From assembly GCF_902686445.1 (NCBI RefSeq), contig NC_062218.1, positions 12,003,015-12,067,014 of the forward strand: 64,000 bases of DNA, read 5' to 3'. The notes below the pieces were generated by a model, which worked only from the letters and a program-made list of their open reading frames with translations, did not search any database and had not been told where the DNA came from. Within the stretch, counting starts at the first letter, position 1. Each line of letters begins with the position of its first letter. The DNA comes from Sciurus carolinensis (lineage: Eukaryota > Chordata > Mammalia > Rodentia > Sciuridae). Below, in pieces: positions 10,741 through 21,039 of this stretch. Both the position numbers and the translations under genes were made by a program.

Positions 10741-11349
10741 GAGCAATGCTCCGCCTGGACCAGGCCGAGTCCGCCCGCCCCTCGCGCGGCGCTGCCCTTC
10801 CCGGCTCCCGAGACCTGCAGCTGACTTGCGGGTCAGCGGGCTCCGAGCGGCTACCGGAGAGGACAGGCGAAACCCAGAGCTTTGGGCCGCAGATGCCATC
10901 TCTTCACATAAGGTTTCTGCTAGGTCTCAGCTGAATGGTATTTCCAGCATCACAGAGCCAAATCTGCTTATTTGGAAATTGTTTGAATGTGAAATGTTTT
11001 AAAGAGTTTCTAGCTTCAGGAGAAAAAATAATAATTCGAAATGGAATTTAGGAGGTTTCAGTTTTAAGTCGCATAGCTTCCCAAACCTGGAATCCAACTT
11101 GGATTTTTCTCATTGCTTCCTTGCCGGGTACCTTCATAATTGTTTCTTCGTCTTAGACCTCCATGGAAATTTTTAGCCTTGAGTGTTAACTTGGATGTGA
11201 CAAAGATAATTTCCTAAATACTATCTCCCCACCAGAAAAATACCTGCATTGGCATGTATGAATTCCAAGCAACTCTACCTTAAAGGGCTTTTTAAAAGAA
11301 CTTGAGCAGAAATAGTTTCTATCTGCAAACTCCCCTATCTCATCTGGGC

Positions 11350-11675
11350 CAGCACTGTCCAATAGAAATATGATGTGTGGTACATTACATGTAAGTTTAC
11401 ATTTTCTAAAAGCCATAGTTCAAAAAGTAAAAAACAGGTGCAATCCATTTTAATAGTACATTTCATCTAACCTAGTATATCCAAAATATTATTTCAAAAT
11501 GTTATCAACTTGTAAATTATTCGTGAAATACTTTACATTCTTTCAATCTTACTCAGTTCCTTAAAATTATGCGTATGGCACATCTTAGTTCAGATTAGTC
11601 ACATTTCACGTCCTGGATAACCAGATTTGATTGGTTGCTACTATTTGGAAAGGGCAGATGTCCTAGACAGTACAC
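11350..11675 (+). mobile_element. hAT-type non-autonomous DNA transposon relic
   Basis: It begins 'agcactgtccaatagaa', the hallmark terminal sequence of MER5/Charlie-like elements, and continues with A/T-rich middle blocks ('tatatccaaaatatta', 'acattctttcaat') and ends near 'cctagacagtac', a decayed inverted repeat. Confidence 0.6.
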
Positions 11676-12190
11676 TCTAGGAAGACCAGCCCCAAATCTC
11701 CATGAGGAGGAAAGGATTGCATTGACTCATAATGCCTATCAAATACCTCATTAACTCTTAAACAATTGTTTCAGTGTTCACCAAGGGAAAAAAAGGTTTT
11801 TAAGCAGCATAAACAATCTTTAAAAATGAAATTTTAAATGTCATCTTAACTATCTGGCTTTGTAGGCAATTTGTGTAATTTTGCCTTAAAATGGCACCCT
11901 TGCCATACAGTGCCTTCATATACCGGGAAAGAAGATACTGACCTGGGGCTCGAAGTAACCGAGTACCCTCTACCACTGCTCTCTCAGGGACTGCTAACTG
12001 TCATCATCCTTCCTCCCTCGTTACAGTTTTGTCCTAGTTAATATCCTACTGTCGCCATAATAATTACCCAAAGACTTTAGAACCCAGCCCCCAAGAAAAG
12101 GGCAATTGTTCTTAAAGAGATGAAAACTCAGCTTGGTGAAGGAAAGCAGCTGCCGGGAAAACACTCTCCACAGAGGTTAGGGCTGAGGAA
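11676..12190. other. No gene recognised
   Basis: Unique-looking sequence without a motif-bearing frame. Confidence 0.5.
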
Positions 12191-12194
12191 GAAG

Positions 12195-12345
12195 AATGAA
12201 AGCTCATACTTTTCTGGGTGATTTTTGTGCATTAACTCATTTTATCTTAAAACACCCTCTAAACTTGGCCATTATTATTATTGCCCCTATTACAGAGGAG
12301 ACACACAGAGAGATGAAGTAGCTTGCCCAAAGCTACATAAACCGA
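12195..12345 (+). repeat. MIR SINE relic
   Basis: It has the MIR-like 3' order: 'ttaactcattttatctt', 'ttattgcccctattacagaggag', 'agagatgaagtagcttgccc', 'aagctacataa'. Confidence 0.7.
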
Positions 12346-13009
12346 AAAGGAGGATGATTCGGGAGTCCTGGCAGTTTGGCTCTGCCTGGTGCCTGGCATC
12401 TAGTCTATACTGAGATGACAGGAGGTACTGGAGGTGGGCCGGGAGAAGGCTACCTTCTGGAATGCCGGGACACTGCACAGCCTGCACAGGCTGACTTCAG
12501 AAAGAGTGGAGGGCTGCAACCGGGCTACTGCAATCTATAGTTCTCTAATCTGTGCCACCTTGGGCAAAATTGTGAACTGGACATTTTTGTCCTCAGTATT
12601 CCCTTCCTGATTAGTCTCTCACTAGCAGAGAAGTGTATGTCATTGAGGACCCCAAGCTATAGCAGGGGTGTGGCCTGGGTCCCAGACCTTCCCCAGCCGT
12701 GCCAATCCACCATGAACACTTAATGGCCCTCTCCCATGGGCACTGCCTCCATAGAATCCTCTTTTGCCTTCCCAACTAATATTATAGATTAATTCCATGA
12801 GAAATTGTGGGGCAGAAAGAGATAGCCGGCTTGACCAGTTTTCTCTTACTTCCCACAGCTTCCCACTTAAACTTGACCTTCTGGAAACAGAGTCAACTCA
12901 GTGATCTGAACCTCAAGGGAGGGAAGGTGCTTGAGGACTTAGGTCTTGCCTTCCCTGGAAACTCACTGGAAACTTCCCCACCATAACCTGCTTCAAGGAA
13001 ATCATTCCA

Positions 13010-14520
13010 ACTGGGCAAAGGGGCACACACCTTTAACCCCAGCTATGAGGAGGCTGAGGCAGGAGGATGGCAAGTTTGGGGTAAGACCCTGTCTCAACAA
13101 AGGTTCCAACAATATGCAATGGAGAAAAGATAGCCTCTTCAACAAATGGTGTTGGGAAAACTGGAAAACTATATGCAATAGAATGAAACTAAACCCCTAT
13201 CTCTCACCCTACACAAAACTCAACTCAAAATGGATCAAGGACCTCGGAATCAGACCAGAGACCCTGCATCTTATAGAAGAAAAAGTAGGTCCAAATCTTC
13301 AACTTGTTGGCTTAGGATCAGACTTCCTTAACACGACTCCCATAGCACAAGAAATAAAAGCAAGAATAAACAACTGGGATAGATTCAAACTAAAAAGCTT
13401 TCTCTCAGCAAAGGAAACTATCAGAAATGTGAAGAGAGAGCCTACAGAGTGGGAGAATATCTTTGCCAACCATACCTCAGATAGAGCGCTAATTTCCAGA
13501 ATCTATAAAGAACTCAAAAAACTCTACACGAAGAATACAAATAATCCAATCAACAAATGGGCTAAGGAAATGAACAGACACTTCACAGAAGAAGATGTAC
13601 AAGTAATCACCAGATATATGAAAAAATGTTCAACATCCCTAGTAATAAGGGAAATGCAAATCAAAACTACCCTAAGATTTCATCTCACCCCAATTAGAAT
13701 GGCGATTATCAAGAATACAAGCAACAATAGGTGTTGGCGAGGATGTGGTGAAAAAGGAACACTCATACATTGCTGGTGGGGTTGCAAATTAGTGCAACCA
13801 CTCTGGAAAGCAGTGTGGAGATTCCTCAGAAAGCTTGGAATGGAAACACCATTTGACCCAGCTATCCCACTCCTTGGCCTATACCCAAAGGACTTAAAAT
13901 CAGCATACTACAGAGATACAGCCACATCAATGTTCATTGCTGCTCAATTCACCATAGCCAGATTGTGGAACCAACCTAGATGCCCTTCAGTTGATGAATG
14001 GATAAAGAAACTGTGGCATATTTATACAATGGAATATTACTCCACAATGAAGAATGATAAAATTATGGCATTTGTAGGCAAATGGTCGAAATTGGAGAAT
14101 ATCATGCTAAGTGAGATAAGCCAATCTCAAAAAACTAAAGGACGAATGATCTCGCTGATAAGCGGATGAGGACATATAATGGGGGGTGGGACGGGCTAGC
14201 ATTAGGTTTAGGGTTAGGTTTAGAGTTAGGCTAAGGAGAGCAGTAAGAATGAAGGAAAGAAGGACTGTGTAGAGGGAAAAGAGGGGTGGGAGGGGTGGGA
14301 GGGGTGGGGGGGAGGGGAAAAATATAATAAACATCATTACCCTATGTAAACGTAAAAAAAAATAAATAAAAAATAAAAAAATAAAAAAAATAAAAAAAAA
14401 AGACCCTGTCTCAAAATTTTTTAAAAAAATGTAAAGGGCTGGGGAGATATTCAGTGATCAAGTACTTGCCTAGCATTTGTGAGGCCCTGGGTTTAATCCC
14501 CAGTACTGCACAAAGAAGAA
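13010..14520 (+). repeat. B1-ID dimer SINE split by a young L1
   Basis: The left part (13010-13097) is a B1/Alu-like monomer ('ggcacacacctttaacccc', 'gaggctgaggcaggaggatgg', 'gaccctgtctcaa'). The right part (14400-14520) resumes with 'agaccctgtctcaaaattt' and the ID monomer ('aagggctggggagatattcag', 'ggtttaatccccagtac'). The repeated 'aagaccctgtctcaa' (13083-13097 and 14400-14414) is the target-site duplication of the L1 between them. Confidence 0.88.
13098..14398 (+). mobile_element. Young 5'-truncated L1 (ORF2 C-terminus and 3' UTR)
   Basis: It is nearly identical to 29023-30300. By eye I count about ten substitutions or indels in roughly 1.25 kb. It keeps the last part of ORF2 open to the stop at 14167-14169, including the Cys-rich segment (codons around [14 protein letters not shown]). 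The frame's first roughly 50 codons (from 12946) are host sequence, not L1. The 3' UTR has TTAGGG-like repeats (about 14198-14232), G-rich runs (14280-14318), AATAAA at 14326-14331 and an A-rich tail from 14354. A 15-bp target-site duplication flanks it. Confidence 0.95.
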
Positions 14521-16950
14521 AAAACAAATTCTTTCCCTAAAAGATCCTAAAGTAAACCTCAATCTAAAACCCTCACTAAAAGGGCCTTTTCAGCAAGAGA
14601 TTCATGCTTGGTGCCTCTATTGCCCAAAACTCAAAAGGTGCTCAAAAACTCCTCTTGGCTCTAGGAAGACTACCTGAATGCAGACAGGGTGATTTCTGTC
14701 CCATCTGTCCACACAGCATCATAGACACCAAGATTCATTACATAGAAATGTAAAATTTCAGGTGTGAGAATTGCCAATCTAGATGATGATTTAATTTTAT
14801 AGAAAATTTAAATTTATAGAAAGAATATCATTTTATGGAAGAGAAAATAAAGTCTCACTCACTGGAGGCCTCCGCTATTTGTTGAGTGAAATGGGTCCGG
14901 AAAGCAAACCTGTGGCGCTGTGTTAGTGCACTGCAAAACATCGCAGGCACGCATTTCCTCCTCGCGGTCTGATCGTCAGATGACAAGGCTTTACGAGCTC
15001 TGTCATGTCAGTTTCCTGGTGTTCCATGTAATTCTTTGTTCTTGCCCATCACTACAGTCATAGCTACTGAACGGAATAGTTCCCAGTTCTCCTTGCAGCT
15101 CTGGTCACTTGACATGCTCTGGCTGGGGAACCATAATGGCAGTCTTCTCAGGTCCCAGAGATGCTCTTGCTTTCCAAATGAAAGAGACCCAGCTATCCCT
15201 TTTATACCTTCTTTTTAACTGGAATGTGGTCAGAATACCTAGAACTTTGTGGTCAACCATACCTGACCATAAGGGTGAAATTACTTGAATTCCAGAAATA
15301 CGAGCCTTGGTATCTATGAGTCTCTGAACCAAGAATAACAACTGCCTCTCTCAGGGGAAATCAGTCCCCTGTTTGTCTAAAGTATTGTCAATTGTGTTTC
15401 CTGTTACCTGAAACTAAGTAACGCAACCACCGCCAACTATTCTTAGATATTTCTGTAGGTTGATTTTGTTTTACAAATATAAGAGTTATAAGTTGCACAG
15501 TTAGAGATAAATTTCACCTCGGTCATAACCTCAAAGAAGGAGGGATGGCTCAGCTCACATAATCAGTGAGTAAAGTCTCACAGTGGTTTTGTTCAGATCC
15601 ACCCAATTACAGAGGCTGGGTGGGTGGCATCTCTTCCACGCCCTGACTGCCACCACCACCCTGGATGTCCAGAATCCCCTCCTCTCTTGGAGTTAGGTGA
15701 TGAGAGGACTCAGAGTGGACTAGTATGGAAGCACGTCAGATGAGCCGACAGAGCCTCTCAGCAGAGGCAGATGTCAGCTTTGCTGGAAGAGGAGCAGATG
15801 TCCACAGTGAGCCATGGGGGTTGCTTTGTCAGAGGGTCGTGAGCGGGGCTGCGGTGCCGTTCCTCTGCTCATTCCAAGATGCTCCCTTAGGCTCTGTGGG
15901 CTGACTGCCCAGCACTCGCTCCTTGCAGATGTCCTCTTTCTTCTGGTCATTGTGGTCCACGGGCCATGGGCACCATCCTCAGCTCCATCCAGCATTGGCT
16001 GCTCAGCTTGCCCCTCTTGGTCTCTTCCAGCTGTTTCCCTGCTGCTTAGAGCCAGGAACTCCATGACTGTACTCCATGGCATCTAGGCAGCTACTTCCCT
16101 GCTGACCTCCATGGGGGAGAGATGCCAAGGCATATATAGAGAAGGCATTTGTCCTCTTTGGCTGACCACCCCTCCTTATATTTGGAGAATTTCCTACCAA
16201 GAAGAAAATTCCATCCCCTTTAGAAACTGAAAGTTCCCAATACCTTCCCAGACACCTTTACACCTAGGGCATCATCACGTCACCCAGACACAACCCATCA
16301 AATGCACCCACCTTGGATCTGAATCAGAAGCAGATGACCCCGGAACATGGGACAGTAGACAATATATCCTGGTGGGGGTGGCAGTAGCAACAATGATGTT
16401 GAGTTTCCTAGGATGGTTGTGGCAACAGGAACCTGCCAATATGCAAGTCCAGGAGAGCCAGAATGGTAGTAGTGTCCTCAAAAGACCATTTTTGTGGCAG
16501 GATGTCTGATGGTGCTCCTAGCTGTGGGTGTCCTCCTAGCTATTTTCCAATGTCCAACTTTCTGAGCTCTCCTGAGCTTCCTGGTAGCTTTATCCTTTTA
16601 ATACTTTGTGTGTATGTGTGTGTGCATGCACACGTACAAGGCCTTATCAGAGATTGTCCATTTCTGATGTTTGCAATTAAGAATTCTGATTGAGGCAGAC
16701 AGACATTTGATGCTACCCCACCTTTTAAGCCAGTTTAACAACACAAACATGAGACTGCTGTATGTGTAGTGTATTTTATAACAGTTTGGGAATACTAATG
16801 AGTGGAAGGAATTATGGAGGCAGAGAACTTTGGATTTAGGGAGACAGATTTTCTAAAGTGAATTTCTTCTAAGGGAGTTTTTTTTGTAGAGAAGAGGGGC
16901 TTGGTTTGCTAGTTCCTAACCTTGTTTACCTGTTGCAAAAGTGTACTAAT
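14521..16950. other. No gene recognised
   Basis: Unique-looking sequence with chance frames on both strands (for example 15774-16082 on - and 15814-16086 on +, overlapping each other). A short alternating purine-pyrimidine GT/CA stretch lies at about 16608-16636. Confidence 0.5.
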
Positions 16951-16954
16951 AGTC

Positions 16955-17225
16955 CTTTTAGTCGTGGGTCTACCAGAGGAATATATATGTGGTACACACA
17001 CATGCACACAAACATATATGCAAACTGTACATTTTATTTATATGAAGAGATCTCTTTCAAGGAATTGGCTTCCCTGATTGTGGGGTTGGCAAGTTCAGAA
17101 TCTGTACAGCAAGCTGAGAAGTCCGACAGAAACTGAAGCTGCAGGGTACTGCAAAATTTCTTCTTCCTCCAGGAAGCCTCAGCTTTGCTCTTCAGTCTTG
17201 TTTTATGAATTACTCCTTGCTCACA
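16955..17225 (-). mobile_element. Probable LTR relic, antisense
   Basis: The + strand shows blocks common to the antisense end of mammalian ERVL/MaLR-type LTRs: 'gggtctaccagagga', 'tatgaagagatctctttcaaggaattggct', 'ggcaagttcagaatctgta' (about 17040-17105) and 'ggaagcctcagctttgctctt'. Diverged; subfamily not assigned. Confidence 0.45.
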
Positions 17226-17319
17226 ACCAGCTGATCCAAAATGAACATAAGAGTGATATATTTCGAGGTGCCATGATTTGCAAAATTTTAGTGATAAAAA
17301 TATTTTTATAATTAAAACT

Positions 17320-18980
17320 TAAACTTTCCACCAAAAATAAAATGATGTAGAAAGTTAATCACACAGGATGAATGCTTTCATTCATCTGAGTAAATAGTAG
17401 ATTGTCACAGGAGGATTAAACCTAAAAGGTACCTATTGGTAAGAAGACCCAAAAGACTTTTCCACTGTGCTTAATGTGTATAGAATCCTGGTTTACCAAA
17501 AATATTTCTATCTAAAAATGGAAAATGTATCACCAGCAAAAACAGTGTCCAGACTTCAATATCTATTACTAAAATTTAACAAGCCATTTGAAAAGTGCAG
17601 TTATAATAGGTGTTAAGTGCTGGCATGAAATCTATGTAATAAAATGACCTTTTTTTTGCCAAGGTGTGATGTTCTAAGGAAAAAAAAATAAAGCTTCATA
17701 AAATGGATTTACTATTCAACCAAAATATTATTTTCTACCTATATCTGAATATAACCAATTCATTACTTAAATGGTTGGGGAAAAGTTAGTGATAAAAAAT
17801 AAAAATGGTATAAATGCATAAGTTCTTTGCAATATAAATTATCTTTACAAGTTTGGCCTCCAAGTTGTGGCCTCAGATTATTTTTTTTAAAAAAATGGAA
17901 TAATCCATCCAATTAACAGCTGTTTTCTGGTACTTGGATGACCTCACTAATAATCTTTAATATTTAAATGTTAAAGTAATTTCTCAGTCAAATTGAGAAA
18001 AGCCTGTGTCAAAGTTTTATTTCAAATTCTCCACAAGAGGCAGCCAATTCAAAGACGCTCCTTATGTTAAAGGTGTTTATAGAAAAAAGAAGAATTAACT
18101 GTTAAAGAAAAATTTTCCAAAACTTGGAAATGAGAAATCTTTTGTAACTTTTCAGTCTTGCTGTAGAGAAGGAGAACTATCCACCTTCAAGGGAATACAC
18201 ATTTGTTTGAAATAATATTTACCATTGGTTACAGCAGAGACTTCAAAGTAACAGTTAACTTGTAGATTTCTGTCCAGTAAAAAGGAAAATGATCTCTGGG
18301 ATAAAAGATAATCACAAACATTTTCTTTTCATGAAGAACAGTAACCTGTTTGATATCTAACTTTACATTCTTTCACTGATGATAAATGCTTTGGAAATTC
18401 CTGCATTTCTTAAACAAGCTGGATCTCTCATTAATGAGTTAAAAATCTTTGACACATGCTGTTTTGAATTTTTAACTGTACTTTGGTATGATGCAGTATA
18501 AAATATGCCTGGTGACATTAGACTTCCCAAAGGACAGATAGTCAGTTGGGTAGATGGTCAGGCACAAACTTTCTAGAAGGATTTCTTGGCATCCTTCAAG
18601 TACCAGAAAACTGCTCAGGAATGCCAATATCTTCCCCAAAGGAGTTTTAAGTTATATCTACAAAAACTTTCTGTACCAGACCTTATTTGGGACAGTTTTC
18701 TTTCTCAGTTGCCATCTTGAAATTGGAAAATATGTATACCATCTACCACCAACTGACAGAAATAACCATAGAACTACATTCTATCACAGGATTATACTAG
18801 GAGAGGAGTACCAGGAAGAATATATGCCAGAGAACTGCTAGAATTGGGCACTTTAAAGTTTTTCTCCTGCCAAAAAAAGAGGAAGCTTTGTCACGTGCTC
18901 TATATGCTTGATAGTCTATATTCTCCTTTCTGAACACTTAAGCCAGTAAGTGAAAGGGAATTTCAAAATGCCTCATCTTT
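17320..18980. other. AT-rich unique sequence, no gene recognised
   Basis: No recognisable repeat and no motif-bearing frame. The 95-codon frame at 18554-18841 has no recognisable domain. Confidence 0.5.
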
Positions 18981-19406
18981 ATCAAGCTGCTTCGATGAAA
19001 AGAAACAGAAACCCGCTCCAACTGGCTTAAGGAGGAAGGATACAGGACGTTTCCAGAAGGGCAAGAAGCAGAAGCTGGAGGCAGGACAGAAGCACCGGCT
19101 TTGAGCCCCTGCTTCTCTGTACTTCGCTCTCCCTGCAGACCTTCACTCATCCCTGCACAGCAGAAGGGTGTTGCCCTGTGAGACCCAAGCTTACAAAGCC
19201 TTAGGCGAGGCACAGGAAGAGAGGGGCTGGCAAGCATGTCCTGACCCCAATTCCCAGAGAGAGAATCTTGGGTTGAGCTTTCACATGGTTCAATCAGCTC
19301 TGACTCATGAAGCCAACAAGACTGAGAGACCCTCCCTGCTGGAGGGAAGAAGCCTCCAGAGAAGGAAGGGCCTGGGAGAGGCAGAAACCCAATAAGGTGG
19401 GTCTTG

Positions 19407-19790
19407 ATCTGCTCAGGCTGCCAAAGAAAATACGGTAGGTGGGAAACTTAAGTGGACATTGATTTTCTCATAGTCCTGGAGGCTGGAAGCCCAAGATCAG
19501 GATGCTGGCATGGTGGATGTCTGGTGAGGACCCTTCTGGCTTACAGATGACTGCTTCCTTGCTGCGTCTTCTTATGGCCTTTCCTCAGTGCCCAGTGCCC
19601 TCCCGTAGAAAGAGAGTAGATTCATATTCTCTCTCTCTCTCTCTTCCTTTCTATCTCCCTTCCTCTTCCTCTTCTGACAGAAACACCACTCCTTGTGCTA
19701 TGGAATAAGAGCCCTGCCCTGTGACCTCATTCACCCTTAACAGGCTCTTACAAGCCAAGTCTCCAAATAGTCACCCTGAGGGTTACCGCT
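19407..19790 (-). mobile_element. MLT1/MaLR-like LTR relic, antisense
   Basis: The + strand shows 'gctcaggctgccaaagaaaa', 'tctcatagtcctggaggctgga', 'agcccaagatcagg', then 'acctcattcacccttaaca'. This is the antisense pattern seen also at 5411 and 49575. A CT-rich run occurs at about 19628-19650. Confidence 0.55.
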
Positions 19791-19904
19791 TTAACAGATG
19801 AATCTGGGGAAGACACAGCTGAGCCCACAGCAGGTGTCCATCGCGAGCCAAAAGGGACTGCTTCGAGGCTGGAGGAACTTTCTCCCCATCCTTTCAACCT
19901 CCAT

Positions 19905-20060
19905 CTCATGTTATAATTTTTCATTTATTTCTCCATCCATTCATTCATCCTTCAGCCAAGCAGTGCCAGGTAATCTGCAAGGGGCAAGATGGATGAGACA
20001 TGACCCCTGCCCTTCAAGATCTCCAGGCTAACGGGAAAATGAGATATACATGATCAAGAA
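19905..20060 (+). repeat. Possible L2-type relic
   Basis: The order 'catccattcattcatcc', 'agcagtgccagg', 'catgacccctgcccttcaagatctccagg' resembles ancient LINE fragments with the same order. A similar order is at 42690-42850. Confidence 0.4.
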
Positions 20061-20589
20061 ACCCCAATACTCCACATTTAGAGGAGGCGTATATGATGTT
20101 TCCTGGGTGCACTGAACTCGAGGCCACCCCATGTGCCAGGGACCCAAAGAGACCTAACAGGGGGCTTTGGGTTGGACCCTACCAAGTAAAAGCACTTGCC
20201 ACTCGACACTTGCTTAGTTTCTTTAATATTCTTTTGTCGTCATCAGATTCCCCTGCCCCCGTGTGATTCGAGAAGCCTCTCTTCCCATGGTTGTTAGAAC
20301 AGGCATGCTTCCTATTTGGAGTCTATACTCCTCAAAACCTTTGACTCTCAAGAAAGAATTTGTAAACTCCACTGAATTTCATGAGCAAGTGAAGAATATT
20401 TTAGTCCAGGGAATGTATGACTTCTCCTTCATGGCCACACACACTAAAGCTTCAAACTTCTCTCAGACCAAGTCCTTATTGGATCCACCAGCTCCAGATA
20501 GAAAGCCAATCTGCCACTACCTTCTTTATCTCCAGGACTCTTCAGTTAAGAGAATAAAGGCCACTCTGGAGAGAAAAGACGTTTTTTGG

Positions 20590-20745
20590 CGGTAGGGGGG
20601 CATTTACTGGGGGTTGAACTCAGGGGTGCTTTACCACTGAGCTACATCCCCAGTCTTTTTTATTTTTTTAATTTTGAGACAGGATCCTGTAAAATTGCTG
20701 AACTTGTGATCCTCCTGCTCACCCTCCCAAGTCATTGAGACCACA
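20590..20745 (-). repeat. B1-ID dimer SINE, antisense
   Basis: The + strand reads antisense ID first ('ggggttgaactcaggggtg', 'taccactgagctacatcccc') and then antisense B1/Alu-like ('ttttgagacaggatcctg', 'gatcctcctgctcaccctcc'). Confidence 0.8.
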
Positions 20746-20811
20746 GGATAAAAAATAATTGTTTTTAAGTAACTTAATTACAAGGATAGATGTTGAGAGA
20801 GACTTAAATGA

Positions 20812-21035
20812 ACCCAGCATAGTGGAGCATACCAGTAACCCCAGTGAATCAGGAGGCTGAGGCAGGAGGATTGCAGGTTCAAAGTCAGCTTCAGAACCTT
20901 GGTAAGGCCCTAAGCAATTTAGTGATATACTCTGACTCAAAATAAAAAATAAAAAGTGCTGGCCATGTAGCTCAGTGACAAAACACTCTTGGGTTCAATC
21001 CACAGTACCCAAAACAAACAAACAACAACAAAAAA
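20812..21035 (+). repeat. B1-ID dimer SINE
   Basis: A B1/Alu-like monomer ('aggaggctgaggcaggagga', 'ttgcaggttcaaagtcagc') is followed by an A-rich linker and an ID monomer ('gctggccatgtagctcagtg', 'gggttcaatccacagtac'), ending in an (AAC)-like tail. Confidence 0.85.
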
Positions 21036-21039
21036 AAAC

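Larger units (their letters stand above)
10420..10880. promoter_or_regulatory. CpG island, probable promoter/first exon of an unidentified gene
   Basis: This is the only stretch of the window that is strongly GC-rich and keeps dense CpG, as expected of an unmethylated promoter. It has a 14-bp palindrome CCGCGCATGCGCGG at 10476-10489, which contains the NRF1-type core, and GTTACCATAGCGAC at 10727-10740, which fits the RFX X-box pattern RYYNYY-AT-RRNRAC. An inverted CCAAT box (ATTGG) lies upstream near 10265-10269, and there is no TATA box. Open frames cross it on both strands (for example ATG at 10555 on +, 10390-10899 on -). They are Arg/Ala/Pro-rich, as GC-rich sequence always gives, and I recognise neither. 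Direction of transcription is not resolved; a possible + donor is 'ataag/gtttct' near 10911. Island is seen; promoter role is inference from established CpG-island biology. Confidence 0.7.

Noticed and set aside
10390..10899. 169-codon minus-strand frame in the CpG island as a protein
   Set aside because: Ala/Arg/Gly-rich composition is what GC-rich DNA gives in any frame. Competing frames exist on the other strand, with no recognisable domain.
12946..13097. N-terminal part of the 407-codon frame as genuine protein
   Set aside because: These codons are unique and SINE sequence upstream of the L1 junction at 13098. Only the part after the junction is L1 ORF2.
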